From: an uncultured Desulfuromusa sp.
Lineage (GTDB): Bacteria > Desulfobacterota > Desulfuromonadia > Desulfuromonadales > Geopsychrobacteraceae
Length of the DNA: 64,000 bases
Direction of reading: 5' to 3'
Assembly: GCF_963675815.1 (NCBI RefSeq)
Contig: NZ_OY776574.1
Coordinates: forward strand, 2,784,001-2,848,000
Both the position numbers and the translations under genes were made by a program. Positions 8,139-15,593 of this stretch are shown piece by piece; positions within the stretch are counted from its first letter, which is position 1, and each line of letters starts with the position of its first letter. Under the pieces are notes generated by a model. The model ran no database searches. It saw only the letters and a list, made by a program, of their open reading frames with translations, and was not told the origin of the DNA.

Positions 8139-8987
8139 ATGACAGATCAGAATAAGCAGAGTTTACTTTTAGGTAAAATTGCTGCTTACACGGAAATCCT
8201 TGTTAAAGATTCGAGCTCGACAATTTTTGTTTCATTAGCTGAGACATATAGAAAGATGGGGATGTTTGATGATGCTCGTCAGATTATCTCAAAAGGACTT
8301 TCTCTGCATCCTGATTTCAGCCCGGCTTACATTGTGTTGGCGCGGATTCTTTGTCAGCTTGAAGATTTTTCCGGCTCCGTGGATGCGTTTGAAAGAGCAC
8401 TTGAGTTGGATGAAGAGAGCCTTGCAGCTTTGGTTGGTTATGCACGAGTTCGAATTTTACTTGGTGAAGAGGACCAGGCACGAGAACTTCTTCTAAAAGC
8501 TAGAAAATTGACACCTGCGGATCCGATTATCAATAAACTTCTTCTTTCTTTGCCTGATTTTACGACACCGGATCAAGATGAGACCGAAGAGGTTGATGGC
8601 AGTCAAGAGGCTGCAGCCATTGATTCTTCAGCCTTGGTCTCTTCCACTTTAGCTGATTTATATCTTGCTCAGGGGCTATCTGAAAAGGCGCTTGATCTGT
8701 TTCAGCGGTTATCGGTTAAGAATCCCGACGATTTGACTTTACGACGAAAAATTAAAGAGTTAGAAAAGAAAATAGAGGAAGAGAACAGTTTTTTTGTCCC
8801 AAAAGAAGATACTCTGCAAGATCCTCAAGATGATAAATTAGTCCTCCAGCCTGATAATCCGCAAGCCATTACTGGTGATGACAGCGGCGTTGAAGACGAA
8901 TTAACAGAAGACGATCCTCTTAAAAAGGTGATGACAACTTTTGATCATTGGCTTTCTAATATTCAGCGAAGGAGAGATCATGTTTAA
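8139..8987 (+). CDS. Tetratricopeptide-repeat protein
   Basis: A soluble 282-residue protein with TPR-type helices between about residues 25 and 130 (FSPAYIVLARILCQLEDFSGSV style repeats) and another near 175-205. An acidic, low-complexity stretch follows, and the protein ends in a basic tail with LSNIQRRRDHV. No signal peptide is seen. Start ATG 8139 has GGAGG at 8130-8134. Its end overlaps the start of the roadblock gene by 8 bp, which suggests the two proteins are made together and may bind each other. Its own function is not established. Confidence 0.88.
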   Translation: MTDQNKQSLLLGKIAAYTEILVKDSSSTIFVSLAETYRKMGMFDDARQIISKGLSLHPDFSPAYIVLARILCQLEDFSGSVDAFERALELDEESLAALVGYARVRILLGEEDQARELLLKARKLTPADPIINKLLLSLPDFTTPDQDETEEVDGSQEAAAIDSSALVSSTLADLYLAQGLSEKALDLFQRLSVKNPDDLTLRRKIKELEKKIEEENSFFVPKEDTLQDPQDDKLVLQPDNPQAITGDDSGVEDELTEDDPLKKVMTTFDHWLSNIQRRRDHV

Positions 8988-9339
8988 AAATATTCTTGAA
9001 ACAATTGTCGTTAACTGTTCCGGGGGGATCGGGGCTGTACTGATGGGATATGACGGCATTGGTATTGATCAATATGTTATTGAAGAAAAGACTCTGGATT
9101 TGAATCTTGTTGGCATTGAATATTCCAATGTCACGAAGGAAATAGCCGGCGCAGCCGAGATTTTAAATATTGGTAAACTTCAGGAAGTTTCTATTAAGAC
9201 AGAATTTTATTATGTGATTATTCACGCTTTAACTGATGATTATTTTGTTGCTTTGATGGTTGAGCGTTCCGGTAATTATGGCCAGGGCCGCTATTTGCTG
9301 ATGCGGGAATCTCATGCTTTGCGGCTTGGATTGGAGTAG
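8980..9339 (+). CDS. Roadblock/LC7-domain protein (MglB-like)
   Basis: A 119-residue single-domain protein with the roadblock signature: an N-terminal helix, then GGIGAVLMGYDGIGIDQYV and a later strand YYVIIHALTDDYFVALMVE. Roadblock proteins of the MglB type act as GTPase-activating or scaffold partners of small Ras-like GTPases. Start ATG 8980 lies in the 3' end of the TPR gene with AAGGAGAG upstream. No small GTPase gene lies in this window. The closeness to the pilus operon makes a role in pilus polarity conceivable, but that is inference. Confidence 0.85.
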   Translation: MFKNILETIVVNCSGGIGAVLMGYDGIGIDQYVIEEKTLDLNLVGIEYSNVTKEIAGAAEILNIGKLQEVSIKTEFYYVIIHALTDDYFVALMVERSGNYGQGRYLLMRESHALRLGLE

Positions 9340-9343
9340 GCCT

Positions 9344-9796
9344 ATGAAGCTTATGGTGTTGAATGGTCCTAATTTAAATTTATTGGGGAGTCGTGAGCCA
9401 CAAGTTTATGGCCACACGACCCTTGATCAAATTATGCAGGATTTAATTGCTGAAGCTGCTCCTTTTGATTGTCTTATAGATCCTTATCAATCCAACCATG
9501 AGGGGGCTTTGATTGATAAGGTACAACAGGCTAAACAGGAAGAATATTCTGGGATTATCATTAATCCTGGAGGTTTAACGCATACAAGTGTTGCACTACG
9601 CGATGCAATTAGCGGTGTTGATTTGCCAACCGTAGAGGTTCATCTGTCAAATATCTATGCGCGTGAAGAATTCCGTCATCATTCTTATATAGCACCTGTA
9701 GCAATTGGTCAGATTGCCGGTTTTGGTGCCGCAGGCTATAGCCTTGCTTTTCGTGCGTTATCTGAGTATTTGGCAAACAGGACGTCACGTGTCTGA
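9344..9796 (+). CDS. aroQ: Type II 3-dehydroquinate dehydratase
   Basis: Dodecameric dehydratase of the shikimate pathway that converts 3-dehydroquinate to 3-dehydroshikimate. The N-terminal LNGPNLNLLGSREP motif, the lid region YQSNHEGALIDK with its catalytic residues, IINPGGLTHTSVALRDA, and VEVHLSNIYAREEFRHHS are all intact. It is 150 residues from ATG 9344. It works one step after AroB, whose gene is three genes upstream, and overlaps the peptidase gene by 8 bp. Confidence 0.96.
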   Translation: MKLMVLNGPNLNLLGSREPQVYGHTTLDQIMQDLIAEAAPFDCLIDPYQSNHEGALIDKVQQAKQEEYSGIIINPGGLTHTSVALRDAISGVDLPTVEVHLSNIYAREEFRHHSYIAPVAIGQIAGFGAAGYSLAFRALSEYLANRTSRV

Positions 9797-10865
9797 ATTA
9801 GAGAACCGTTGCCTTCGAGAGATCTTTGTTGCTCAGAAACTCGATGCAATATTGATTTTCGGATTACCCAATATACGTTATCTGTCAGGGTTTACAGGCA
9901 CAGATGGCGTTTTTCTTGTTGATCAAACTAAATCTTCTTTTCTAACGGATTCCCGCTATATTTCCCAAGCTCAAAAACAGGTGAGAGCTGACGTTATTCA
10001 ATGCTACAAAAATAAACTCAAGGCTGTTGCCGACGAACTACTCTCTAATGGTTATAAGCGGGTAGGGTTAGATGCGGAGGTTGTCAGTGTTGCTCTGTTT
10101 GAAGAGTTAAAAGCTCTGGTTGGAGATTCTCTGGAATGGTGTTTGCTCAGTAAGCAACTACAGCCATTACGTGGGGTCAAAACGAAAGATGAACTGGTTT
10201 CCCTTCAAGCTGCTGCTGATCTTAATTTTAAAGCTTTTCAATCTGTCTTACCAATGTTTCGACCTGGGGTCACTGAGCTGGAAATTGCACAAGAGCTTGA
10301 ATTTTCCTTGAAACGCCTGGGAGGTGAAGCCAATGCATTTGATTTTATTGTTGCATCGGGGGTTCGTGGAGCGTTACCACATGGGGTTGCGAGTGCAAAA
10401 CAACTTCAATCTGGAGAGCTTGTTACAATCGATTTCGGTACCATCGTCAATGGTTATCATTCGGATGAAACTGTGACCCTCGCAATAGGCAATGTTGATA
10501 GAAACCTTCGACAAATTTTTGATATTGTGTTAGAAGCTCATGACTCGGCTCTTGAAGTCATTCGACCAGGTTTGCAAATCAGTGAGCTGGATGCTGTTGC
10601 CAGGGAGATTATTGCGCATCGGGGGTATGGAGAATATTTTGGTCACGGATTAGGTCATGGTGTTGGTTTGGAAATCCATGAATATCCTGCGGTTTCGTCC
10701 CGTTCGGACCAATGCCTCGTTGCCGGTATGGTGATTACCATTGAACCCGGTATTTATATTTCTGATACTGGCGGCGTCAGAATTGAAGATACGATCGTCG
10801 TAACTGAAGAAGGATATGAGAAATTAACCTCAATTCCTAAGCAATTTAAGCAAATAAATTTATAA
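9789..10865 (+). CDS. M24-family Xaa-Pro aminopeptidase-like metallopeptidase
   Basis: A 358-residue protein with an N-terminal creatinase domain (FGLPNIRYLSGFTGTDGVF) and a C-terminal pita-bread metallopeptidase domain. Metal ligands are visible: two aspartates in VTIDFGTIVNGYHSDETV, the histidine in FGHGLGHGVGLEIHE, and glutamates in TIEPGIYI and GGVRIEDT. It likely removes N-terminal residues ahead of proline. Start is GTG 9789, overlapping aroQ by 8 bp, with AGGA about 7 nt upstream. Located between aroQ and accB, a common arrangement upstream of accBC and efp. Confidence 0.92.
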   Translation: MSELENRCLREIFVAQKLDAILIFGLPNIRYLSGFTGTDGVFLVDQTKSSFLTDSRYISQAQKQVRADVIQCYKNKLKAVADELLSNGYKRVGLDAEVVSVALFEELKALVGDSLEWCLLSKQLQPLRGVKTKDELVSLQAAADLNFKAFQSVLPMFRPGVTELEIAQELEFSLKRLGGEANAFDFIVASGVRGALPHGVASAKQLQSGELVTIDFGTIVNGYHSDETVTLAIGNVDRNLRQIFDIVLEAHDSALEVIRPGLQISELDAVAREIIAHRGYGEYFGHGLGHGVGLEIHEYPAVSSRSDQCLVAGMVITIEPGIYISDTGGVRIEDTIVVTEEGYEKLTSIPKQFKQINL

Positions 10866-10887
10866 AAAGGTTTTCAGGAGGATAATT

Positions 10888-11349
10888 ATGGAACTGAAAG
10901 ATCTAAAAAGTTTAATCAAGTTAGTTACTGATACTGATATTACTGAATTCAATATGGAAAATCAGGAAGAAAAAATTCATATTAAACGGGGAGCCGAAAA
11001 GGAATATGTCCAGGTTACGGCACCCGTCTCAGCCCCTGTTCAAGCACCTGCTACAGCGCCTGTTGCTCCTTCGGGTGTCGTTCCCGCCCCAGCAGTCACC
11101 GATGATAAATATGATTCGGTTCCTTCTCCAATGGTTGGGACTGTTTATCGTAAGCCCTCTCCTGATGCTGCTCCTTTTGTTGAAGTTGGGGATATTGTCG
11201 AAGCGGGACAAACCCTGTGCCTTGTTGAAGCCATGAAACTATTTAATGAAATTGAGGCGGAATTTAAGTGTAAAATCATCGAGATTGTTAAAGATGATGC
11301 GACACCGGTTGAATTTGGTGAAACTCTTTTCCTTGTTGAGCGGTTGTAA
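10888..11349 (+). CDS. accB: Biotin carboxyl carrier protein of acetyl-CoA carboxylase
   Basis: Carries biotin between the carboxylase and carboxyltransferase of acetyl-CoA carboxylase. The N-terminal segment is followed by an Ala/Pro-rich hinge (about 44-70) and a biotinyl domain with the thumb region and the attachment site EAMK; K117 is the predicted biotinylated lysine. The usual EAMKM is EAMKL here, which does not affect the lysine. CAGGAGG is placed 7-8 nt before ATG. accC follows 86 bp later. Confidence 0.96.
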   Translation: MELKDLKSLIKLVTDTDITEFNMENQEEKIHIKRGAEKEYVQVTAPVSAPVQAPATAPVAPSGVVPAPAVTDDKYDSVPSPMVGTVYRKPSPDAAPFVEVGDIVEAGQTLCLVEAMKLFNEIEAEFKCKIIEIVKDDATPVEFGETLFLVERL

Positions 11350-11435
11350 TCAGTTGGTTATCCGGGGCGTGAGTTTCTGTATCCGTCATCAATTTACGTT
11401 CTACAACTTTGAATTGCTCTATTCAGGAGTTTAAA

Positions 11436-12773
11436 ATGTTTCATAAAATACTCATAGCTAACCGTGGTGAAATCGCCTTGCGGATAATCCGTGCTTGCAA
11501 AGAGATGGGGATCAAGTCGGTTGCAGTTCATTCTGATGTTGATCATGATGCTCTTCACGTAAGTCTGGCAGACGAAAGTATCTGTATTGGTCCGGCAGCG
11601 AGTGCTGATAGCTATCTCAATATGAAAGCGATCATCAGTGCTGCTGAGATTGCGGATGCTGATGCAATCCACCCTGGGTATGGTTTTCTTTCAGAAAATG
11701 CAGAATTTGCAGAAATTTGTGAACAATGTGGTATTACATTTATCGGACCAACTGCTGATAATATGAGGAGAATGGGGGATAAAATCAGTGCCCGGCAAAC
11801 GGTGACCGCTGCCGGTGTTCCAATTTTGCCAGGGACCAACAAGAGCATTGAAACCTCCGAAGAGGCACAGCAGATCGCTAATGATATAGGCTACCCTGTT
11901 ATTATTAAAGCCTCAGCAGGTGGTGGTGGCCGCGGTATGAAGATTGTTCATTCTCCTGCTTCTTTAGCAAATGCGTTGGCGACAGCCCGTACTGAGGCGC
12001 AGGCAGGTTTCGGTAAAGCAGATGTCTATATTGAAAAGTTTTGCGAGCATCCACGTCATGTTGAAATTCAAGTTCTCGGGGACAAACATGGCAATGTTAT
12101 TCACTTGGGTGAACGTGATTGTTCTATTCAAAGACGCCATCAGAAATTGATTGAAGAAGCTCCTTGTCCGGTTTTAACGCCCGAATTGCGTGAGCGGATG
12201 GGTGCCTGTGCCGTTGCTGCTGCCAAAGCCGTTAATTATGCCAGTGCAGGGACCGTTGAATATTTGCTTGATAGTGACGGCAGTTTCTACTTTATGGAGA
12301 TGAACACGCGGATTCAGGTCGAGCACCCCGTCACTGAAATGGTCACTGGTGTTGATATTGTTAAAGAACAGATCAACTCTGCTGCAGGACTGCCTTTGCG
12401 CTATAAACAAGAAGATATTACAATCAGCGGTCATGCTATCGAGTGCAGGATAAATGCAGAAGATCCTGAAAAATTTACACCGTTTCCAGGTAAAATTACG
12501 GGTTACCATACGCCTGGCGGCATGGGTATCCGCATAGAAAGTGCAATGTATGATCAGTACACTGTTTTGCCCAATTATGATTCAATGATTGGAAAGTTGA
12601 TTGTTCATGCTGAAACTCGAGAACAGGCCATACAGAAAATGGCCTGTGCTCTTGACGAATACATTATTCAGGGAATAAAAACAACGATTCCTTTTCATCA
12701 GAAGATGATGGCGAATAAACAGTTTAATGATGGCAATTTTGACACAAATTTTCTGGAGCGGGTTAAGATTTAA
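11436..12773 (+). CDS. accC: Biotin carboxylase subunit of acetyl-CoA carboxylase
   Basis: ATP-grasp enzyme that carboxylates biotin on AccB. Clear motifs are KILIANRGEIALRIIRAC at the N terminus, KASAGGGGRGMK (ATP loop), ERDCSIQRRHQK, and EMNTRIQVEHPVTE. Start at ATG 11436 with AGGAG at 11426-11430 gives 445 residues, the family norm. It forms the accBC pair and is followed by a strong terminator. The carboxyltransferase genes accA/accD are not in the window. Confidence 0.97.
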   Translation: MFHKILIANRGEIALRIIRACKEMGIKSVAVHSDVDHDALHVSLADESICIGPAASADSYLNMKAIISAAEIADADAIHPGYGFLSENAEFAEICEQCGITFIGPTADNMRRMGDKISARQTVTAAGVPILPGTNKSIETSEEAQQIANDIGYPVIIKASAGGGGRGMKIVHSPASLANALATARTEAQAGFGKADVYIEKFCEHPRHVEIQVLGDKHGNVIHLGERDCSIQRRHQKLIEEAPCPVLTPELRERMGACAVAAAKAVNYASAGTVEYLLDSDGSFYFMEMNTRIQVEHPVTEMVTGVDIVKEQINSAAGLPLRYKQEDITISGHAIECRINAEDPEKFTPFPGKITGYHTPGGMGIRIESAMYDQYTVLPNYDSMIGKLIVHAETREQAIQKMACALDEYIIQGIKTTIPFHQKMMANKQFNDGNFDTNFLERVKI

Positions 12774-12801
12774 AATAATAGTTCACACCATGGCTTATTT
12801 T

Positions 12802-12835
12802 CAACAGACGAGATGTTTCTCGTCTGTTGTTTTTT
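12802..12835 (+). terminator. Terminator after accC with a possible switching arm
   Basis: Perfect 12-bp stem CAACAGACGAGA / TCTCGTCTGTTG with a 4-nt loop, then six T. Its right arm (TCTCGTCT, 12818-12825) can also pair with a second AGACGAGA at 12838-12845, forming an alternative hairpin that would take up the T tract and the GAGA in front of mqnA. Confidence 0.88.
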
Positions 12836-12853
12836 CTAGACGAGATTCAATCT

Positions 12854-13687
12854 ATGGACTCATCCTCTGAATTGACATTAGGTTATATTTCTTATTTGAA
12901 TTGTGTTCCTTTCTTTCATCACCTCAAGGACAATGGCTTTCATGGGCGGTTTGTTCCCGGGGTTCCAGCGACACTAAACGAAATGCTGCAGCGGGGGCAA
13001 CTGGACGCAAGCCCTTCTTCTTCATTTGAGTATGCAAGAAACTGGAGAAAATATCTTCTTCTTCCCGGGCATTCAATTTCTTCAGTTGGTAAAGTAGAAA
13101 GCGTTCTGCTCTTTTCTCCTGTTCACTTAAGCGAATTAGCGGGTAAAACCATTGCAATAACGGGTGAGTCTGCTACCTCTATTAATCTTTTAAGAGTTAT
13201 TTTTCGTGAGTTTTATCATCTTCATGACGTGACCGATATGGTTCCTGAGGCGTCAATAGAATCATTAATCGGAGAACAACATCCTGCTTTACTTATTGGC
13301 GACAGGGCATTGCGCTTAGCTCGTCATTTACCCCCAGGGATTCAGGTTTTTGATCTCGGTGAAATCTGGTATCAACATACGGGTCTGCCTTTTGTTTTTG
13401 CTCTCTGGATGATTGATCGTCACTCTCTTGATAAGTTTTCTGTCGCGTTGGCTGATCTGGGTCGGCAACTACTGGATTCTTGTAATCAACTCATCAGTAA
13501 TCCATATCCGCAAGCAATGGTTGTATCAAAGACGATTGGATTAGATGTTGAGGCTATCGTTGCTTATTGGCAGACAATTGACTATCGTCTTGGAGAAGAA
13601 CATCTAAGGGGATTACAACTTTTCTTCCAGTTGTGTCAGAAATATCAATTGTTGGATGAACAACCGGAACTCAGCTTTCTGGATTAG
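12854..13687 (+). CDS. mqnA: Chorismate dehydratase of the futalosine menaquinone pathway
   Basis: MqnA/MqnD-family periplasmic-binding-protein fold enzyme; MqnA turns chorismate into 3-enolpyruvylbenzoate, the entry to the futalosine route. The start of the fold, LGYISYLNCVPFFHHL, and the ligand region LDASPSSSFEYARNWRKY are typical of MqnA. Further matches are the KTIAITGESATSINLLR segment and VFDLGEIWYQHTGLPFVFALW. Start ATG 12854 gives 277 residues; the longer frame would start in the terminator hairpin. It stands alone, 18 nt behind that terminator. Confidence 0.92.
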   Translation: MDSSSELTLGYISYLNCVPFFHHLKDNGFHGRFVPGVPATLNEMLQRGQLDASPSSSFEYARNWRKYLLLPGHSISSVGKVESVLLFSPVHLSELAGKTIAITGESATSINLLRVIFREFYHLHDVTDMVPEASIESLIGEQHPALLIGDRALRLARHLPPGIQVFDLGEIWYQHTGLPFVFALWMIDRHSLDKFSVALADLGRQLLDSCNQLISNPYPQAMVVSKTIGLDVEAIVAYWQTIDYRLGEEHLRGLQLFFQLCQKYQLLDEQPELSFLD

Positions 13688-13785
13688 CGGTTCTTGTCAA
13701 TATTTCGTTTGTAAGAACATTACTTTTTACATGGATTAGATCGAATGATTTATTATTTAATCTCAAAGTGGGAGTACATCATTAT

Positions 13786-14661
13786 ATGATAAAAAGCATG
13801 ACAGGGTATGGTCGTGGCCAGGCTCAGATTGATGGATTGTCCTTTTCTGTTGAAATAAAGGCAGTGAATCACCGTTATGGTGATGTCAATATTAAATCAC
13901 CACGTTTGCTGGCACCCCTTGAAAGTGAAATAAAAAAACAAGTTCTCGCGGTTTTAAAACGGGGTAAAATTGATATTTTTATCAGTCAGGAGCACGCTGA
14001 ACATCTTGCGAACAAGCCGGTTGTTGATAAGCAGGTTGCAAATGCTTACATGGAAGCTTTTAAGAGTTTAAAAGCATACAGCGGTTTGTCTGGTGACATC
14101 AGTCTTGAGTTTTTAGCTGCACAAAAGGATGTTCTGGTTTTAAAGGATTTGGAGTTTGATCAGGATACACTGTGGAAATGCTTGTCTGAGGCCCTCAGTA
14201 ATGCTTTAACTGCTATCCAGGAAATGCGGCAAAAAGAGGGGATTGCTACGCAGACTGATATTGAAAACAGGTTAACCTTGCTGGCGGAATCTATCGGTGG
14301 AATTGAGAAAGTGGCGGCATTGGTTCCCGTTGAATGGCAACAGAAATTGCGGGAGAGGCTTGCGCGCCTGGAAGAAAATGGAGGTGATCCACAGCGTGTC
14401 GCCCAGGAAATTGCCATTTTTGCAGATCGTTGTGATATAAGTGAAGAAATTACCCGTTTTAATAGTCATCTGAATCAGTTTCATGATCTGTTGCAGCAGC
14501 AGGAACCGGTCGGGAGACAACTGGATTTTTTGGTTCAGGAATTGAATCGTGAAGCGAATACGATGGGCTCAAAATCTAACGATTCAACCTTAACGCGATA
14601 TGTCGTTGCAGTGAAAGCAGAGCTGGAGAAAATACGCGAGCAGGTACAGAACATTGAGTGA
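13786..14661 (+). CDS. yicC: YicC-family endoribonuclease-like protein
   Basis: It opens with the hallmark IKSMTGYGRG and continues VEIKAVNHRYGDVNIKSP. The C-terminal DUF1732 region contains DISEEITRFNSHLNQF, VGRQLDFLVQELNREANTM and the terminal VKAELEKIREQVQNIE. E. coli YicC has been described as an RNase; activity here is inferred from the family. Start ATG 13786 has GGGAG 11 nt upstream. It overlaps gmk by 8 bp, the usual yicC-gmk-rpoZ order. Confidence 0.94.
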   Translation: MIKSMTGYGRGQAQIDGLSFSVEIKAVNHRYGDVNIKSPRLLAPLESEIKKQVLAVLKRGKIDIFISQEHAEHLANKPVVDKQVANAYMEAFKSLKAYSGLSGDISLEFLAAQKDVLVLKDLEFDQDTLWKCLSEALSNALTAIQEMRQKEGIATQTDIENRLTLLAESIGGIEKVAALVPVEWQQKLRERLARLEENGGDPQRVAQEIAIFADRCDISEEITRFNSHLNQFHDLLQQQEPVGRQLDFLVQELNREANTMGSKSNDSTLTRYVVAVKAELEKIREQVQNIE

Positions 14662-15283
14662 AAACAATTTGAGAGAGGGAATTCTATTTGTTGTATCAGC
14701 CCCCTCTGGAGCAGGAAAAACATCTTTATGTCGAGAATTGATTGACAGTGTTCCTGATTTGCGTCAATCTATTTCGTTTACAACTCGGGATAAGCGTAAT
14801 GGCGAGCAGGATGGGGTGGATTATTTTTTTACCAACCCGGAAGCCTTTCAGAGGATGATTGAAAAACAACTGCTGGCCGAATATGCTGAGGTTCATGGTA
14901 ACTATTATGGAACTTCGCTGGACACTTTAAGAACTGCCGCTGAAGATGGTATTGATCTTTTGTTGGACATCGATTGCCAAGGGGCGGCTCAACTTAAGAA
15001 AAACGATCAAAGGGGGATTTTTATTTTTATCTTACCTCCTGATTTTACTGAATTAAAGAAACGTTTGTATGATCGTGGTACCGATAATAATGCTGTTATT
15101 CAGCATCGTTTAGAAAATGCTGAACAAGAAATTATGCAGGCTCCCTGGTATGATTATCTGGTTATAAATGATGATTTTAATGAAGCCAACGAGAGATTGA
15201 AGGCAATTGTTACTGCCGAACGTTGTCGTATGGATCGAACGAAATACCTGTTGAAAAATTTTACTGTAAAAGGAGATAAATAG
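14654..15283 (+). CDS. gmk: Guanylate kinase
   Basis: Phosphorylates GMP to GDP. The P-loop SAPSGAGKTSL sits at residues about 14-24, followed by the GMP-binding ISFTTRDKRNGEQDGVDYFF and the lid/LID-type region with DRGTDNNAVIQHRLENAEQE. The start is TTG 14654 inside the end of yicC, giving 209 residues. The enzyme supplies the substrate pool used by the RelA-like enzyme two genes downstream. Confidence 0.96.
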   Translation: MSENNLREGILFVVSAPSGAGKTSLCRELIDSVPDLRQSISFTTRDKRNGEQDGVDYFFTNPEAFQRMIEKQLLAEYAEVHGNYYGTSLDTLRTAAEDGIDLLLDIDCQGAAQLKKNDQRGIFIFILPPDFTELKKRLYDRGTDNNAVIQHRLENAEQEIMQAPWYDYLVINDDFNEANERLKAIVTAERCRMDRTKYLLKNFTVKGDK

Positions 15284-15490
15284 ATGGCACGTGTAACCGT
15301 AGAAGATTGTCTTGATGTGATTCCTAACAGATTCTTGTTAGCAATGGTTGCTGCGAAAAGAGCTAAACAGTTGTATAAGGGGGCAGAACCGTTGATTGAA
15401 AATAAATCTGGGAATAAAAAAGTAGTTGTTGCTTTACGTGAGATAGCAGCGAACAAGGTAGAATTCCAGATCCCAACCAAAAAACGATAA
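15284..15490 (+). CDS. rpoZ: RNA polymerase omega subunit
   Basis: A 68-residue protein beginning MARVTVEDCLDVIPNRF and containing LAMVAAKRAKQLYKGAEP and VVVALREIAANKV, the omega signature. It promotes RNA polymerase assembly and in other proteobacteria contributes to a ppGpp binding site. Its ATG immediately follows the gmk stop, with GGAG 8 nt upstream. It sits directly before the RelA-like gene. Confidence 0.96.
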   Translation: MARVTVEDCLDVIPNRFLLAMVAAKRAKQLYKGAEPLIENKSGNKKVVVALREIAANKVEFQIPTKKR

Positions 15491-15499
15491 CAAATTTAA

Positions 15500-15529
15500 C
15501 CCTTCTCCTCATACGAATGAGGGGAAGGG
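15500..15529 (+). terminator. Strong hairpin between rpoZ and the RelA-like gene
   Basis: A 13-bp stem (CCCTTCTCCTCAT with ATGAGGGGAAGGG, one G-U pair) closed by ACGA. No T tract follows directly (GATGTTTGC), so it is a weak or partial terminator, an RNA-stability element, or a processing site rather than a classical terminator. Confidence 0.5.
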
Positions 15530-15593
15530 ATGTTTGCTTATTTTACCCGTCAGAGTGTAGGATCAAATATCCTGTTTCTTGCGGATCCCCTCT

